A stretch of DNA of 64,000 nt from Mesorhizobium shangrilense. Lineage in GTDB: Bacteria > Pseudomonadota > Alphaproteobacteria > Rhizobiales > Rhizobiaceae. This document shows, in pieces, positions 35,024 through 43,813 of the stretch. The DNA is taken from positions 3,782,001 to 3,846,000 of the forward strand of contig NZ_JBEWSZ010000001.1 of assembly GCF_040537815.1 (NCBI RefSeq). Direction: 5' to 3'. The position numbers were made by a program, and so were the translations under genes. The notes under the pieces were generated by a model. It was not told the origin of the DNA, did not search any database, and worked only from the letters and a program-made list of their open reading frames with translations. Numbering within the stretch: the first letter of the stretch is position 1; each line of letters opens with the position of its first letter.

Positions 35024-37900
35024 ATGGGTCTCATTCAGGAAATCGACTTCGGCACGCCGGCCTCAACCTCGCAGAAGCAGGTGACGCTGATGGTCGACGG
35101 CTTCACCGTGACCGTGCCCGAGGGCACCTCGATCATGCGCGCCTCGATGGAGGCGGGCATCGCCATCCCGAAGCTGTGCGCCACCGACATGGTCGACGCC
35201 TTCGGCTCCTGCCGGCTCTGTCTGGTCGAAATCGACGGCCGCAACGGCACGCCTTCCTCCTGCACGACGCCGGTGGCGCCGGGCATGGTGGTGCACACCC
35301 AGACCGGCAAGCTCAAGGACATCCGCCGCGGCGTGATGGAGCTCTACATTTCCGACCATCCGCTCGACTGCCTGACCTGTGCTGCCAATGGCGACTGCGA
35401 GCTGCAGACGCAGGCCGGCGTCGTCGGCCTGCGCGATGTGCGCTATGGCTACGAGGGCGACAACCACGTCTTCAAGAAGAACGACGGCGCGGAAAACTTC
35501 AAATGGATGGCCAAGGACGAGTCCAACCCGTACTTCACCTATGACCCGTCGAAATGCATCGTCTGCTCGCGATGCGTGCGTGCCTGCGAAGAGGTGCAAG
35601 GCACCTTCGCGCTGACCATCGAGGGCCGTGGTTTCGGCAGCCGCGTGTCGCCCGGCATGCATCAGTTGTTCATCGACTCCGAGTGTGTTTCGTGTGGCGC
35701 CTGCGTGCAGGCCTGCCCGACGGCGACGCTGTCGGAAAAATCGGTGATCCAGATCGGCCAGCCCGAGCATTCGATGGTCACCACCTGCGCTTACTGCGGT
35801 GTCGGTTGCCAATTCAAGGCCGAGATGCGCGGCGACGAGCTGGTGCGCATGGTGCCCTACAAGGACGGCAAGGCCAATCGCGGCCATAGCTGCGTCAAGG
35901 GCCGCTTTGCCTATGGCTACTCGACCCACAAGGACCGCATCCTCAACCCGATGATCCGCGAGAAGATCACCGATCCCTGGCGCGAAGTGTCGTGGGAAGA
36001 GGCGCTGACCCACACCGCCAACGAATTCCGCCGCATCCAGTACCAGTATGGCCGCACCTCGATCGGCGGCATCACCTCGTCGCGCTGCACGAACGAGGAG
36101 ACCTATCTGGTGCAGAAGCTGATCCGCCAGGGTTTCCGCAACAACAATGTCGACACCTGCGCGCGTGTCTGCCATTCGCCGACCGGCTACGGCCTCGGCC
36201 AGACTTTCGGCACTTCGGCCGGCACGCAGGATTTCGATTCCGTCGAACACACCGACGTGGTGATGGTCATCGGCGCCAATCCGGCGTCGGCGCATCCGGT
36301 GTTCGCCTCACGGCTGAAGAAGCGGCTGCGCAAGGGCGCCAAGCTGATCGTGCTCGATCCGCGCCGCACCGAGATGGTCAAGTCGGCGCATATCGAGGCG
36401 GAATACCATCTGCCGTTGAAGCCCGGCACCAACGTCGCTGTCGTCACTTCGCTGGCGCATGTCATCGTCACCGAAGGCCTGTTCGATGAGGCGTTCATCC
36501 GCGAGCGCTGCGACTGGGATGAGTTCCAGGACTGGGCCTCGTTCGTAGCACTGCCGGAAAACAGCCCCGAGGTCGTCGGCAAGCTCTCCAATGTCGACCC
36601 GGAATTGATCCGCGGCGCGGCGCGGCTCTATGCGCGCGGCGGCAATGGTTCGATCTATTACGGCCTCGGCGTGACCGAGCACAGCCAGGGCTCGACCACC
36701 GTCATCGCCATCGCCAACCTCGCCATGGCGACCGGCAATATCGGCCGTCCGGGCGTCGGCGTGAACCCGCTGCGCGGCCAGAACAATGTCCAGGGCTCTT
36801 GCGACATGGGTTCGTTCCCGCATGAACTGCCGGGCTATCGCCACGTCTCCGGCGACGCCGTGCGCGACATCTATGAGAGCCTGTGGGGCGTGAAGATCGA
36901 CGACGAGCCGGGCCTGCGCATCCCCAACATGCTGGATGCCGCCGTCGACGGCTCCTTCAAGGGTCTCTATGTGCAGGGCGAGGACATCCTGCAGTCGGAT
37001 CCCGACACCAAGCATGTCGCGGCCGGCCTCGCTGCCATGGAATGCGTCGTCGTACACGATCTGTTCCTCAACGAGACCGCCAACTACGCGCATGTCTTCC
37101 TGCCGGGCTCGACCTTCCTCGAAAAGGACGGCACCTTCACCAACGCCGAGCGCCGCATCAACCGCGTGCGCAAGGTGATGGCACCGAAGAATGGCCTAGC
37201 TGACTGGGAAGTGACGCAGAAGCTTGCCCAGACGATGGGGCTGAACTGGAACTACCAGCATCCGTCCGAAATCATGGACGAGATCGCCATGACCACGCCG
37301 AGCTTCGCCAAGGTTTCCTACGATTACCTGGAGAAGATGGGCTCGGTGCAGTGGCCCTGCAACGACAAGGCGCCCCTGGGCACGCCGATCGTGCATGTCG
37401 ACGGCTTCGTGCGCGGCAAGGGCAAGTTCATCCGCACCGAATATGTCGCGACCGACGAGAAGACCGGACCGCGCTTCCCGCTGCTGCTGACCACCGGCCG
37501 CATTCTTTCACAGTACAATGTCGGCGCGCAGACGCGGCGCACCGAGAACGTGGTTTGGCATAGTGAGGACCGGCTGGAGATCCACCCGCACGACGCCGAG
37601 AACCGGGGCCTGCGCGATGGGGACTGGGTGCGGCTGACCAGCCGCTCGGGCGAGACGACGCTACGTGCTGAGATCACCGACCGGGTGTCGCCGGGCGTGG
37701 TCTACACGACGTTCCATCATCCCGACACGCAAGCCAACGTCATCACCACGGACTTCTCCGACTGGGCGACCAACTGCCCGGAATACAAGGTGACGGCGGT
37801 GCAGGTCGGTGCGTCGAACGGCCCGACCGAATGGCAGCGCGACTATAACGAACAGGCCGAGCAGAGCCGCCGCATCGCTCCTCTGCAGGCGGCTGAGTAG
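35024..37900 (+). CDS. fdsA: NAD-dependent formate dehydrogenase alpha (catalytic) subunit
   Basis: A 958-residue Mo-bis-MGD subunit oxidising formate to CO2. In order: a NuoG-like [2Fe-2S] domain (Cys63, Cys66, Cys80 and a Cys near 52), a His-Cys3 cluster site (HPLDCLTCAANGDC, about 112-125), two ferredoxin-type [4Fe-4S] motifs (Cys178-188 and Cys221-231), and the FdhF-like domain with its own cluster (TTCAYCGVGC, then Cys290). The molybdenum-ligating Cys is Cys383 in RVCHSPTGYG, with His384 beside it as in Rhodobacter FdsA. No selenocysteine codon is used. The length equals that of R. capsulatus FdsA. The next gene, fdhD, is separated by a hairpin repeat. Confidence 0.96.
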   Translation: MGLIQEIDFGTPASTSQKQVTLMVDGFTVTVPEGTSIMRASMEAGIAIPKLCATDMVDAFGSCRLCLVEIDGRNGTPSSCTTPVAPGMVVHTQTGKLKDIRRGVMELYISDHPLDCLTCAANGDCELQTQAGVVGLRDVRYGYEGDNHVFKKNDGAENFKWMAKDESNPYFTYDPSKCIVCSRCVRACEEVQGTFALTIEGRGFGSRVSPGMHQLFIDSECVSCGACVQACPTATLSEKSVIQIGQPEHSMVTTCAYCGVGCQFKAEMRGDELVRMVPYKDGKANRGHSCVKGRFAYGYSTHKDRILNPMIREKITDPWREVSWEEALTHTANEFRRIQYQYGRTSIGGITSSRCTNEETYLVQKLIRQGFRNNNVDTCARVCHSPTGYGLGQTFGTSAGTQDFDSVEHTDVVMVIGANPASAHPVFASRLKKRLRKGAKLIVLDPRRTEMVKSAHIEAEYHLPLKPGTNVAVVTSLAHVIVTEGLFDEAFIRERCDWDEFQDWASFVALPENSPEVVGKLSNVDPELIRGAARLYARGGNGSIYYGLGVTEHSQGSTTVIAIANLAMATGNIGRPGVGVNPLRGQNNVQGSCDMGSFPHELPGYRHVSGDAVRDIYESLWGVKIDDEPGLRIPNMLDAAVDGSFKGLYVQGEDILQSDPDTKHVAAGLAAMECVVVHDLFLNETANYAHVFLPGSTFLEKDGTFTNAERRINRVRKVMAPKNGLADWEVTQKLAQTMGLNWNYQHPSEIMDEIAMTTPSFAKVSYDYLEKMGSVQWPCNDKAPLGTPIVHVDGFVRGKGKFIRTEYVATDEKTGPRFPLLLTTGRILSQYNVGAQTRRTENVVWHSEDRLEIHPHDAENRGLRDGDWVRLTSRSGETTLRAEITDRVSPGVVYTTFHHPDTQANVITTDFSDWATNCPEYKVTAVQVGASNGPTEWQRDYNEQAEQSRRIAPLQAAE

Positions 37901-37960
37901 CTGTGCCGAGCTATTCGACAATAAGAGCTTCGATCTTGACGGTTGATCGACCCTCACTCC

Positions 37961-38005
37961 GTCGAGCTTCGCTCGACACCTCTCCCCCGATCGACGGGGG
38001 AGAGG
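37961..38005. repeat. Double hairpin element between fdsA and fdhD
   Basis: GTCGAGC-ttc-GCTCGAC (37961-37977) is followed at once by CCTCTCCCCC/GGGGGAGAGG (37979-37988 and 37996-38005). It is another copy of the rhizobial hairpin family. Inside the fds operon it could lower expression of fdhD and fdsD relative to fdsGBA. Confidence 0.8.
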
Positions 38006-38063
38006 AAAGGCGCGAGCCTCCACAGATGCTGCGAAAGACGGGCAGGTCGGAGGGTGGCGCCTC

Positions 38064-38894
38064 GTGACCCGCAAACGCTCCCCTATCTCTCAGATTTCCC
38101 GCCTCGCGCACCGCGCCAGCGGCACGGCGGCGGCCAACCGCATGGTGCCGGAAGAAACGCCGGTGGCGTTCTCCTTCGCCGGCACCACCCATGCGGTGAT
38201 GATGGCAAGCCCCGCCGATTTCGAGGATTTCGCGCTCGGCTTCTCGCTGACCGAAGGCATCATTGCCAAGCCGGAAGAGATCGAGGCGATCGAGGTCGAG
38301 GACCATGGCGCCGGCATCGACATCCAGATTCGGTTGAAGGACACGGCCAACACGCGTTTCGAGGCGCGGCGGCGCAGGCTCGCGGGACCCGTGGGCTGCG
38401 GATTGTGCGGCATCGAATCCATCGAGGAAGCGATGCGGTCGGTCGACGCAGTTGGTGCGTCAAAGCTTACACTTGATGCTGAAGACATCGTCCGCTCGGT
38501 CAAACTGTTGTCCAAGGTGCAGCCGCTTCATACAGAGACCGGAGCCGTACACGCCGCTGGTTTCTATGTGCCCGGCAAAGGCATTGTCATGGCGCGCGAA
38601 GATGTCGGCCGCCACAACGCGCTGGACAAATTGGCCGGCGCGCTGGCCGAGGCCGGGATCGAGGGTTCGGCCGGCGCCGTCGTGGTGACAAGCCGCGTTT
38701 CAGTGGAAATGGTGCAGAAGACGGCGGCCATCGGTTCGGCCTTCATCATTGCCGTCTCGGCGCCGACAGCACTTGCCATCCGCACCGCCGAGGAGGCCGG
38801 CATGACGCTGGTGGCGTTGGTGCGCGGTGACGATTTCGATGTCTTCACCAACCCTCACCGGGTGGTCTTGGGAGTTGCCCAGCATGTCGCATGA
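38064..38894 (+). CDS. fdhD: Formate dehydrogenase sulfurtransferase FdhD/FdsC
   Basis: A 276-residue accessory protein that delivers sulfur to bis-MGD so that formate dehydrogenase becomes active. The catalytic Cys loop is CGLCGIESIEEAM (about residues 112-124), and GKGIVMAREDVGRHNALDKLAGA is the other strong family block. GTG 38064 is the start; an in-frame ATG at about 38142 lies too deep. It also partly overlaps fdsD: the likely fdsD ATG (38884) is 11 bp inside its 3' end. In Rhodobacter this gene is called fdsC and protects or inserts the cofactor. Confidence 0.93.
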   Translation: MTRKRSPISQISRLAHRASGTAAANRMVPEETPVAFSFAGTTHAVMMASPADFEDFALGFSLTEGIIAKPEEIEAIEVEDHGAGIDIQIRLKDTANTRFEARRRRLAGPVGCGLCGIESIEEAMRSVDAVGASKLTLDAEDIVRSVKLLSKVQPLHTETGAVHAAGFYVPGKGIVMAREDVGRHNALDKLAGALAEAGIEGSAGAVVVTSRVSVEMVQKTAAIGSAFIIAVSAPTALAIRTAEEAGMTLVALVRGDDFDVFTNPHRVVLGVAQHVA

Positions 38895-39195
38895 CGAAGA
38901 GCACATCATGAGCACCAGGGAAAAGCTGGTGCGCATGGCCAACCAGATCGCGGCCTTTTTCCATTCCAGACCGCGTGAGGAGGGCGTTGCGGGCGTCGCC
39001 GAGCACATCAACAAGTTCTGGGAACCCAGAATGCGCCGGCAGTTCTTCGAGATGCTCGACGGCGGTGGCGAAGGCTTCGACGAACTCGTTGTGGCGGCTT
39101 CCGTCAGGATCAAGCGGCCGATCACACCGGCTGAGGCTGATCGAAAGCTCGGTGTCGAGGCCTCTCCAGCCGATGTCGCGGCCTCGCAAAACTAG
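38884..39195 (+). CDS. fdsD: Formate dehydrogenase delta subunit
   Basis: A 103-residue protein of the FdsD family, required for formation or stability of the NAD-linked formate dehydrogenase. LVRMANQIAAFFHSRPREEGVAGVAEHINKFWEPRMRRQFFEML is the defining conserved segment. ATG 38884 (overlapping fdhD) is given; ATG 38908 is an alternative that leaves the conserved part complete. It ends the fds operon, giving the order fdsG-fdsB-fdsA-fdhD-fdsD. Confidence 0.9.
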   Translation: MSHDEEHIMSTREKLVRMANQIAAFFHSRPREEGVAGVAEHINKFWEPRMRRQFFEMLDGGGEGFDELVVAASVRIKRPITPAEADRKLGVEASPADVAASQN

Positions 39196-39306
39196 GCGCC
39201 GTGCCGCGCGAGCTTATATTTCTTTCCGCTAAAATTTAACCTGCCGCAAACGGCGCGCCTCTGCTATGGTTGACGATCAGAAATCGTCAGGCCGGGCGGA
39301 CAACTC

Positions 39307-40860
39307 GTGAGGCCGATCGAGACCCGATATGCCCTAAGCGGCGAGGTGCGGATTGCCTATCAGGTGGTCGGCCAAGGATCGTTTGATCTCGTCTTCGTCC
39401 CCGGCTTCATTTCCAATCTCGACCTGCATTGGGAGGATGAAGGCTACAGCCGGCTCCTGAAACGGCTTTCGGCGTTCTCGCGGCTGATCCTGTTCGACAA
39501 GCGCGGCACGGGTCTTTCCGACCGCGTCGACGCGCATCACCTGCCCAGCCTCGAAACGCGCATGGACGATGTACGTGCCGTGATGGATGCCGCCGGCAGT
39601 GGCCGTGCGGCTTTGCTCGGGGCTTCCGAAGGCGCGCCGATGGCAATGCTGTTCGCCGCCACCTATCCGGAGCGGACGCGGGCGCTGGCGCTCTATGGCG
39701 GCTATGCGCATTTCCATAAATGGGTGATGCCGCCCGAACGCCTCGCCGCCTTCATCGAGACGGCGGAGACGGCCTGGGGTACCGGCGCCACCTTGCCGCA
39801 TTTCGCGCCGGGTCGGATCGACGACGCCAGTTTCTCGACATGGTGGGCGCGCTTCGAGCGGCTGTCGGCCAGCCCGACGGCAGCGGTGGCGCTGGCGCGG
39901 ATGAACGCCGAAATCGACGTGCGCGGCGTGCTGGCCGCGATCAGCGCACCAACCTTGCTGATCCATCGTCGCAACGATGCACGGGTTGATCCCGACGCCA
40001 GCCGTTTCCTTGCCAGGCGGATACCGGATGCCCGGCTGATCGAGATTCCCGGCCGCGACCACCCGATCTGGACGGGCGACGTGGACCGCGTGGCCGATCT
40101 GATCGAGGAGTTCCTGACTGGCGAACGCGCTGTGGCCGAAGCGGACCGCGTGCTGGCAGCCCTTCTGGTGACGCGCATCTACGATACGGCGCGGCTGGGC
40201 GACCGCATGTGGAGCGAGCGCAGCCAGCGCTTCCAGGAAACCTGGCGGCAACTGGTTGGCCGCCATGGCGGCTGCTCTGTGGGCACGCAGGGCGAGATGA
40301 TGATTTCGCGTTTCGATGGACCGGCACGCGCCATACGCTGTGCGGGAGCATTGCGCGAAGCGGCGCAAAGCATCGGCGTGGCGAGCGCGCAAGGTGCGCA
40401 TGTCGGTGAGATCGAGCTGCGCGGGCCGCCGGTGGGGCTGACGACGCGGGTGACGATGCAACTCGCCTCTCATGCCGGCCGCGGCGATATCCTCGCGTCT
40501 CGGCTGGTCGCGGATCTCGCGACCGGCTCTGGCCTTCATTTCACCGATGCCGGGCGCATTCCGCTGGACGACCTGGACGAACCCCTGGCGCTGGTCCAGG
40601 CGGTGTCGGAGCAGCATCTGGAGCCGGCCTGCCGCGTCAAGGCCCGACCGGCGGAACCTACCATGCTGACAGCGCGCGAGAGCGAAGTGGTCAGCCTGAT
40701 TGCCGACGGCAAGAGCAATGCCGCGATCGCCGCCGAACTGAGGCTGAGCGAGCATACGGTCAAGCGCCATGTGGCCAACATACTGCTCAAGCTGGACCTG
40801 CCGTCGCGGGCGGCGGCGGCGGCGTTTTCGGCGCGGCACGCTGGCCCGGACGGGCCATGA
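39307..40860 (+). CDS. Alpha/beta-hydrolase + degenerate nucleotide-cyclase-like domain + LuxR HTH fusion
   Basis: A 517-residue three-domain protein. Residues 1-275 are an alpha/beta hydrolase (nucleophile in LLGASEGAPM, Ser107; Asp224 region; His252 in GRDHPIW). Residues 282-435 resemble a class III adenylate/guanylate cyclase domain (RFDGPARAIRCAGALREA, HVGEIELRG). Residues 452-515 are a LuxR/FixJ-type helix-turn-helix (LTARESEVVSLIADGKSNAAIAAELRLSEHTVKRHVANIL). By alignment of the cyclase motifs, the first metal-binding Asp (FTDI) is replaced by Arg290 and the second (TGDG) by Glu330, so cyclase activity is unlikely and the domain may only bind a ligand. The start GTG 39307 is provisional. 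It is likely a regulator of the three small genes that follow. Confidence 0.83.
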   Translation: MRPIETRYALSGEVRIAYQVVGQGSFDLVFVPGFISNLDLHWEDEGYSRLLKRLSAFSRLILFDKRGTGLSDRVDAHHLPSLETRMDDVRAVMDAAGSGRAALLGASEGAPMAMLFAATYPERTRALALYGGYAHFHKWVMPPERLAAFIETAETAWGTGATLPHFAPGRIDDASFSTWWARFERLSASPTAAVALARMNAEIDVRGVLAAISAPTLLIHRRNDARVDPDASRFLARRIPDARLIEIPGRDHPIWTGDVDRVADLIEEFLTGERAVAEADRVLAALLVTRIYDTARLGDRMWSERSQRFQETWRQLVGRHGGCSVGTQGEMMISRFDGPARAIRCAGALREAAQSIGVASAQGAHVGEIELRGPPVGLTTRVTMQLASHAGRGDILASRLVADLATGSGLHFTDAGRIPLDDLDEPLALVQAVSEQHLEPACRVKARPAEPTMLTARESEVVSLIADGKSNAAIAAELRLSEHTVKRHVANILLKLDLPSRAAAAAFSARHAGPDGP

Positions 40861-40971
40861 GGGCCATGGCGCTTTTGGGCGAAGCGGCCGCTGGGCCGTA
40901 AGCGCTATCAATTCTTCCCATGCAGGCCAAGGCGGATGTCGCCGGGAAAGGCGCTGCGAACGGAGAATGAA

Positions 40972-41451
40972 ATGCTGAAATCAAACCAGACACTCAAATC
41001 GCTGGTGATAGCGGCAGGCGTCGCGACGCTGTTCGCTGTTGTCCCGGCAAAGGCCGAGGATGCTTCGGCGACCGCTGCCTACAAGGACATCCAAGCAACG
41101 CTCGGCTCGGTGCCGGACATGTTCAAGACACTGCCGGACGTCGCGGTCGCCGGCGCCTGGGCCGAAATCAAGGGCGTGCAGCTCAACCCCAAGACCGCGC
41201 TCGACGGCAAGACCAAGGAGTTGATGGGCCTTGCCGTCGCATCGCAGATTCCCTGTCAGTACTGCATCTACTTCCACACGCAGGCGGCCAAGCTCAATGG
41301 CGCGACCGATGAGGAGATCAAGGAGGCCGTGACGATGGCTGCGATCGTGCGCCACTGGTCGACCATGCTCAACGGCAGCCAGGTCGATCTCGCGACCTTC
41401 AAGAAGCAGACCGACCAGGTCTTCGCCGACATCAAGGCGAAGTCGCAGTGA
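40972..41451 (+). CDS. Exported carboxymuconolactone decarboxylase/AhpD-like protein
   Basis: A 159-residue protein with a clear signal peptide (about 25 residues, LKSLVIAAGVATLFAVVPAKA, cut after AKA). The mature part has the CMD/AhpD fold and the motif IPCQYCIYFHTQAAKLNGAT, a redox CxxC followed by a conserved His. AhpD homologues are normally cytoplasmic, so export to the periplasm is uncommon. It could reduce peroxides or other oxidised targets there. ATG 40972 follows GGAG at 40962-40965. It is the first of a small plus-strand group with a SnoaL-like and an unknown protein, 112 bp downstream of the LuxR-type regulator. Confidence 0.83.
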   Translation: MLKSNQTLKSLVIAAGVATLFAVVPAKAEDASATAAYKDIQATLGSVPDMFKTLPDVAVAGAWAEIKGVQLNPKTALDGKTKELMGLAVASQIPCQYCIYFHTQAAKLNGATDEEIKEAVTMAAIVRHWSTMLNGSQVDLATFKKQTDQVFADIKAKSQ

Positions 41452-41536
41452 CAAAGGCCACTGCCCGACGATGAGCGCCGGGCGGCACTTCCGATCATCA
41501 ACCGCCCGATCATGAAGACGGGCCATGGAGGATAAA

Positions 41537-41899
41537 ATGCTGACCAAGACACAGACCGTGGACGGCGCGGCGATCAAGAAGGCGATCGAAGGCCGTGATG
41601 GAAAGATGCTGTCGAGCTTCTATGCCGACGATGCCTTGGTGCGGGTGATCGACCGCAACAACCCACCGAGCAAGCCACGCGAGATCCGCGGCCGCGCCGC
41701 GATCACCACATTCTGGGACGACATCTGCAGCCGGGCGATGACCCACAAGGTCGACACGACGATCGCCGACGGCGACAACCTCGCCTTCACCCAGGCTTGC
41801 GCCTATCCGGACGGAACGAAAGTATTCGCCGCGGCGATGCTGGAGCTGAAGAACGGTAGGATCGCACGGCAGACCGTCGTGCAAGCCTGGGACGAGTGA
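41537..41899 (+). CDS. SnoaL/NTF2-like fold protein
   Basis: A 120-residue protein of the NTF2-like/SnoaL superfamily: IKKAIEGRDGKMLSSFYADDALVRVIDRNN is the usual first helix-strand, followed by GRAAITTFWDDICS and the C-terminal AAAMLELKNGRIARQTVVQAWDE. Members are small isomerases, hydrolases or binding proteins. The start is ATG 41537, preceded by GGAGG at 41527-41531; ATG 41525 overlaps that site. It lies between the AhpD-like gene and the 104-residue gene and is probably co-transcribed. Function unknown. Confidence 0.78.
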   Translation: MLTKTQTVDGAAIKKAIEGRDGKMLSSFYADDALVRVIDRNNPPSKPREIRGRAAITTFWDDICSRAMTHKVDTTIADGDNLAFTQACAYPDGTKVFAAAMLELKNGRIARQTVVQAWDE

Positions 41900-41909
41900 G
41901 GAGGCGGCG

Positions 41910-42224
41910 ATGTTCAGCGCCAGATGGCAGATCGACGCCAGGTTCGGGCACAAGCAGACCGTGCTCGAACTGCTGAAGAAATGGGAACGCGAGATCGGCT
42001 CCCAGGTCGGCATCGCTGATCTGAAATTCCAGATCATGACCGGTTCGATCGGCGCACGCGAGGCGACGGTCGAGTCACATCACCAGGTCGAAAGCCTGGC
42101 CCAACTGGAGGCGTTCTTCGCCAAGATCGGCAAGATCGACGCCCATGCCAAATGGGGCAAGGAGATCGAGCCTTATGTCGTGTCGGGCACCAGCCTGTGG
42201 CAGATTTTTCGGATTGTTGAGTAG
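41910..42224 (+). CDS. Conserved hypothetical protein, 104 residues
   Basis: Not recognised beyond being a small conserved alpha/beta protein. It begins FSARWQIDARFGHKQTVLELLKKWEREIG, resembling dimeric ferredoxin-like (NIPSNAP/ABM-like) folds, and contains an HHQVESLAQLEAFFAKIGKI segment. No signal peptide. It starts 10 bp after the SnoaL-like gene, with GGAGGCG before the ATG. The three-gene order AhpD-like, SnoaL-like, this protein suggests a shared role, perhaps in handling reactive small molecules. Confidence 0.6.
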   Translation: MFSARWQIDARFGHKQTVLELLKKWEREIGSQVGIADLKFQIMTGSIGAREATVESHHQVESLAQLEAFFAKIGKIDAHAKWGKEIEPYVVSGTSLWQIFRIVE

Positions 42225-42228
42225 CTAC

Positions 42229-42354
42229 CTTCTCCCCGTTTACGGGGAGAAGATGCCTGCAGGCAGATGAGGGACGGAGCTAAGCTGGGCAAGATTGTGC
42301 TGCCCCTCATCCGGCCCTTCGGGCCACCTTCTCCCCGTAAAAACGGGGAGAAGG
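42229..42354. repeat. Rhizobial inverted-repeat element between convergent genes
   Basis: Two strong hairpins, CTTCTCCCCGT/ACGGGGAGAAG (42229-42252) and CCTTCTCCCCGT/ACGGGGAGAAGG (42327-42354), with GGCCCTTCGGGCC between. They stand between two converging genes and probably act as a bidirectional end signal. Confidence 0.85.
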
Positions 42355-42360
42355 GAAACT

Positions 42361-43788
42361 TCACCCATGCGCCACCATCACATGCCGGACAGCGGTGTAG
42401 TCCTCCAGCGCGTAGAGCGACATGTCCTTGCCGTAGCCGGACTGCTTCAGCCCGCCATGCGGCATCTCGTTGGTCAGCATGAAGTGGGTGTTTATCCAGG
42501 TGCAGCCATATTGCAGGCGGGCCGCCGTCGCCATGGCGCGCGAGACATCCTTTGTCCACACCGATGATGCCAGGCCGTAGTCGCTGTCGTTGGCCCAGTT
42601 CACCGCCTCGTCGACTTCCGTGAAACGAGTGACCGAGACGACCGGGCCGAACACTTCGCGGCGCACGATCTCGTCTTCCTGCAAGGCGCCGGCAATGACG
42701 GTCGGCTGGTAATAGAAGCCGGTGCCCTCGCCCGGCTTGCCGCCGGTGGTGATCTCGATGTGCTTCAGTTCCGAGGCGCGCTCGACGAAGCTCGATACGC
42801 GGTCGCGCTGGCGCCGCGAGATCAACGGCCCGATCTCGTTTTCCGTATCATCCGGACGATTGTACTTGATGGTCGAGACCGCCGAGGACAGCTCGGCGAC
42901 AAGCTTGTCGTAGATCTTCTTGCCGGCATAGATGCGGCAGGCGGCGGTACAGTCCTGGCCGGCGTTGTAATAGCCGAAGGCGCGCAGGCCGTTGACCACC
43001 GCGCCGAGATCGGCGTCATCGAAGACGATGACCGGGGCCTTGCCGCCGAGCTCGAGATGGGTGCGCTTGACCGACTTGGCGGCCGCCTGCAGCACCTTCT
43101 TGCCGGTGGCGACGTCACCGGTGATCGAGATCATGTTGACCTTGGGATGGTTGATCAGCGTGTTGCCGACGCTGTCGCCACGGCCGAGCACGACGTTGAC
43201 AACGCCTTCGGGCAGGATCTCGGCAAGGATTTTTGCCAGCTTCAGCGCCGTCAGCGGCGTCTGTTCGGAAGGCTTGAAGACGACCGTATTGCCGCCGGCG
43301 ATCGCCGGCGCCAGCTTCCAGGCCATCATCATCAGCGGATAGTTCCACGGCGCGATGGAGGCGACGATGCCGATCGGGTCGCGGCGGACCATCGAGGTGT
43401 GGCCGGGCAGGTATTCACCGGCGACCACGCCCGGCATCGAGCGCACGGCGCCGGCGAAGAAGCGGTAGCAGTCGACGATCGCCGGTATTTCGTCATTCAG
43501 CACGGCATTGATCGGCTTGCCGCAATTCAACGCCTCGAGCGCCGCGAACTCCTTCGCGTCGGCCTCGATGCGGTCGGCGATCTTCAGCAAATAGCCGGAG
43601 CGCTGTGCCGGCGTTGTGCGCGACCACAAGACGAACGCTTGTTCGGCGGCGAGCACCGCCGCCTCGATCTGCGCCTGGCTGGCTTCGGGCAGGTTGAGGA
43701 TTGTCGCCCCGGTCTTCGGATTGAGGATCGGCTCCTCGGTTTCCGTGCCCTTCTCGAACTTCGAGCCGATCAGCATCTGGGTGTCCAT
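42361..43788 (-). CDS. Gamma-aminobutyraldehyde dehydrogenase-like aldehyde dehydrogenase
   Basis: A 475-residue NAD(P)-dependent aldehyde dehydrogenase. The motifs are [22 protein letters not shown], the Glu of LELGGKAP (general base), the catalytic Cys in [11 protein letters not shown], and EVFGPVVSV. By its length, the [10 protein letters not shown] stretch and operon context it fits the PatD/YdcW group acting on 4-aminobutanal from putrescine. Other amino-aldehydes or betaine aldehyde remain possible. It is the last gene of the minus-strand potD-A-B-(insert)-C operon, consistent with polyamine import followed by oxidation to GABA. Confidence 0.87.
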   Translation of the reverse strand: MDTQMLIGSKFEKGTETEEPILNPKTGATILNLPEASQAQIEAAVLAAEQAFVLWSRTTPAQRSGYLLKIADRIEADAKEFAALEALNCGKPINAVLNDEIPAIVDCYRFFAGAVRSMPGVVAGEYLPGHTSMVRRDPIGIVASIAPWNYPLMMMAWKLAPAIAGGNTVVFKPSEQTPLTALKLAKILAEILPEGVVNVVLGRGDSVGNTLINHPKVNMISITGDVATGKKVLQAAAKSVKRTHLELGGKAPVIVFDDADLGAVVNGLRAFGYYNAGQDCTAACRIYAGKKIYDKLVAELSSAVSTIKYNRPDDTENEIGPLISRRQRDRVSSFVERASELKHIEITTGGKPGEGTGFYYQPTVIAGALQEDEIVRREVFGPVVSVTRFTEVDEAVNWANDSDYGLASSVWTKDVSRAMATAARLQYGCTWINTHFMLTNEMPHGGLKQSGYGKDMSLYALEDYTAVRHVMVAHG

Positions 43789-43813
43789 GGACGTCTCTCC
43801 CTTATGAACTCAG

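Noticed and set aside
39334..40911. 525-codon minus-strand open frame
   Set aside because: Antisense shadow of the hydrolase/LuxR fusion gene; no recognisable domain and no ribosome-binding site.
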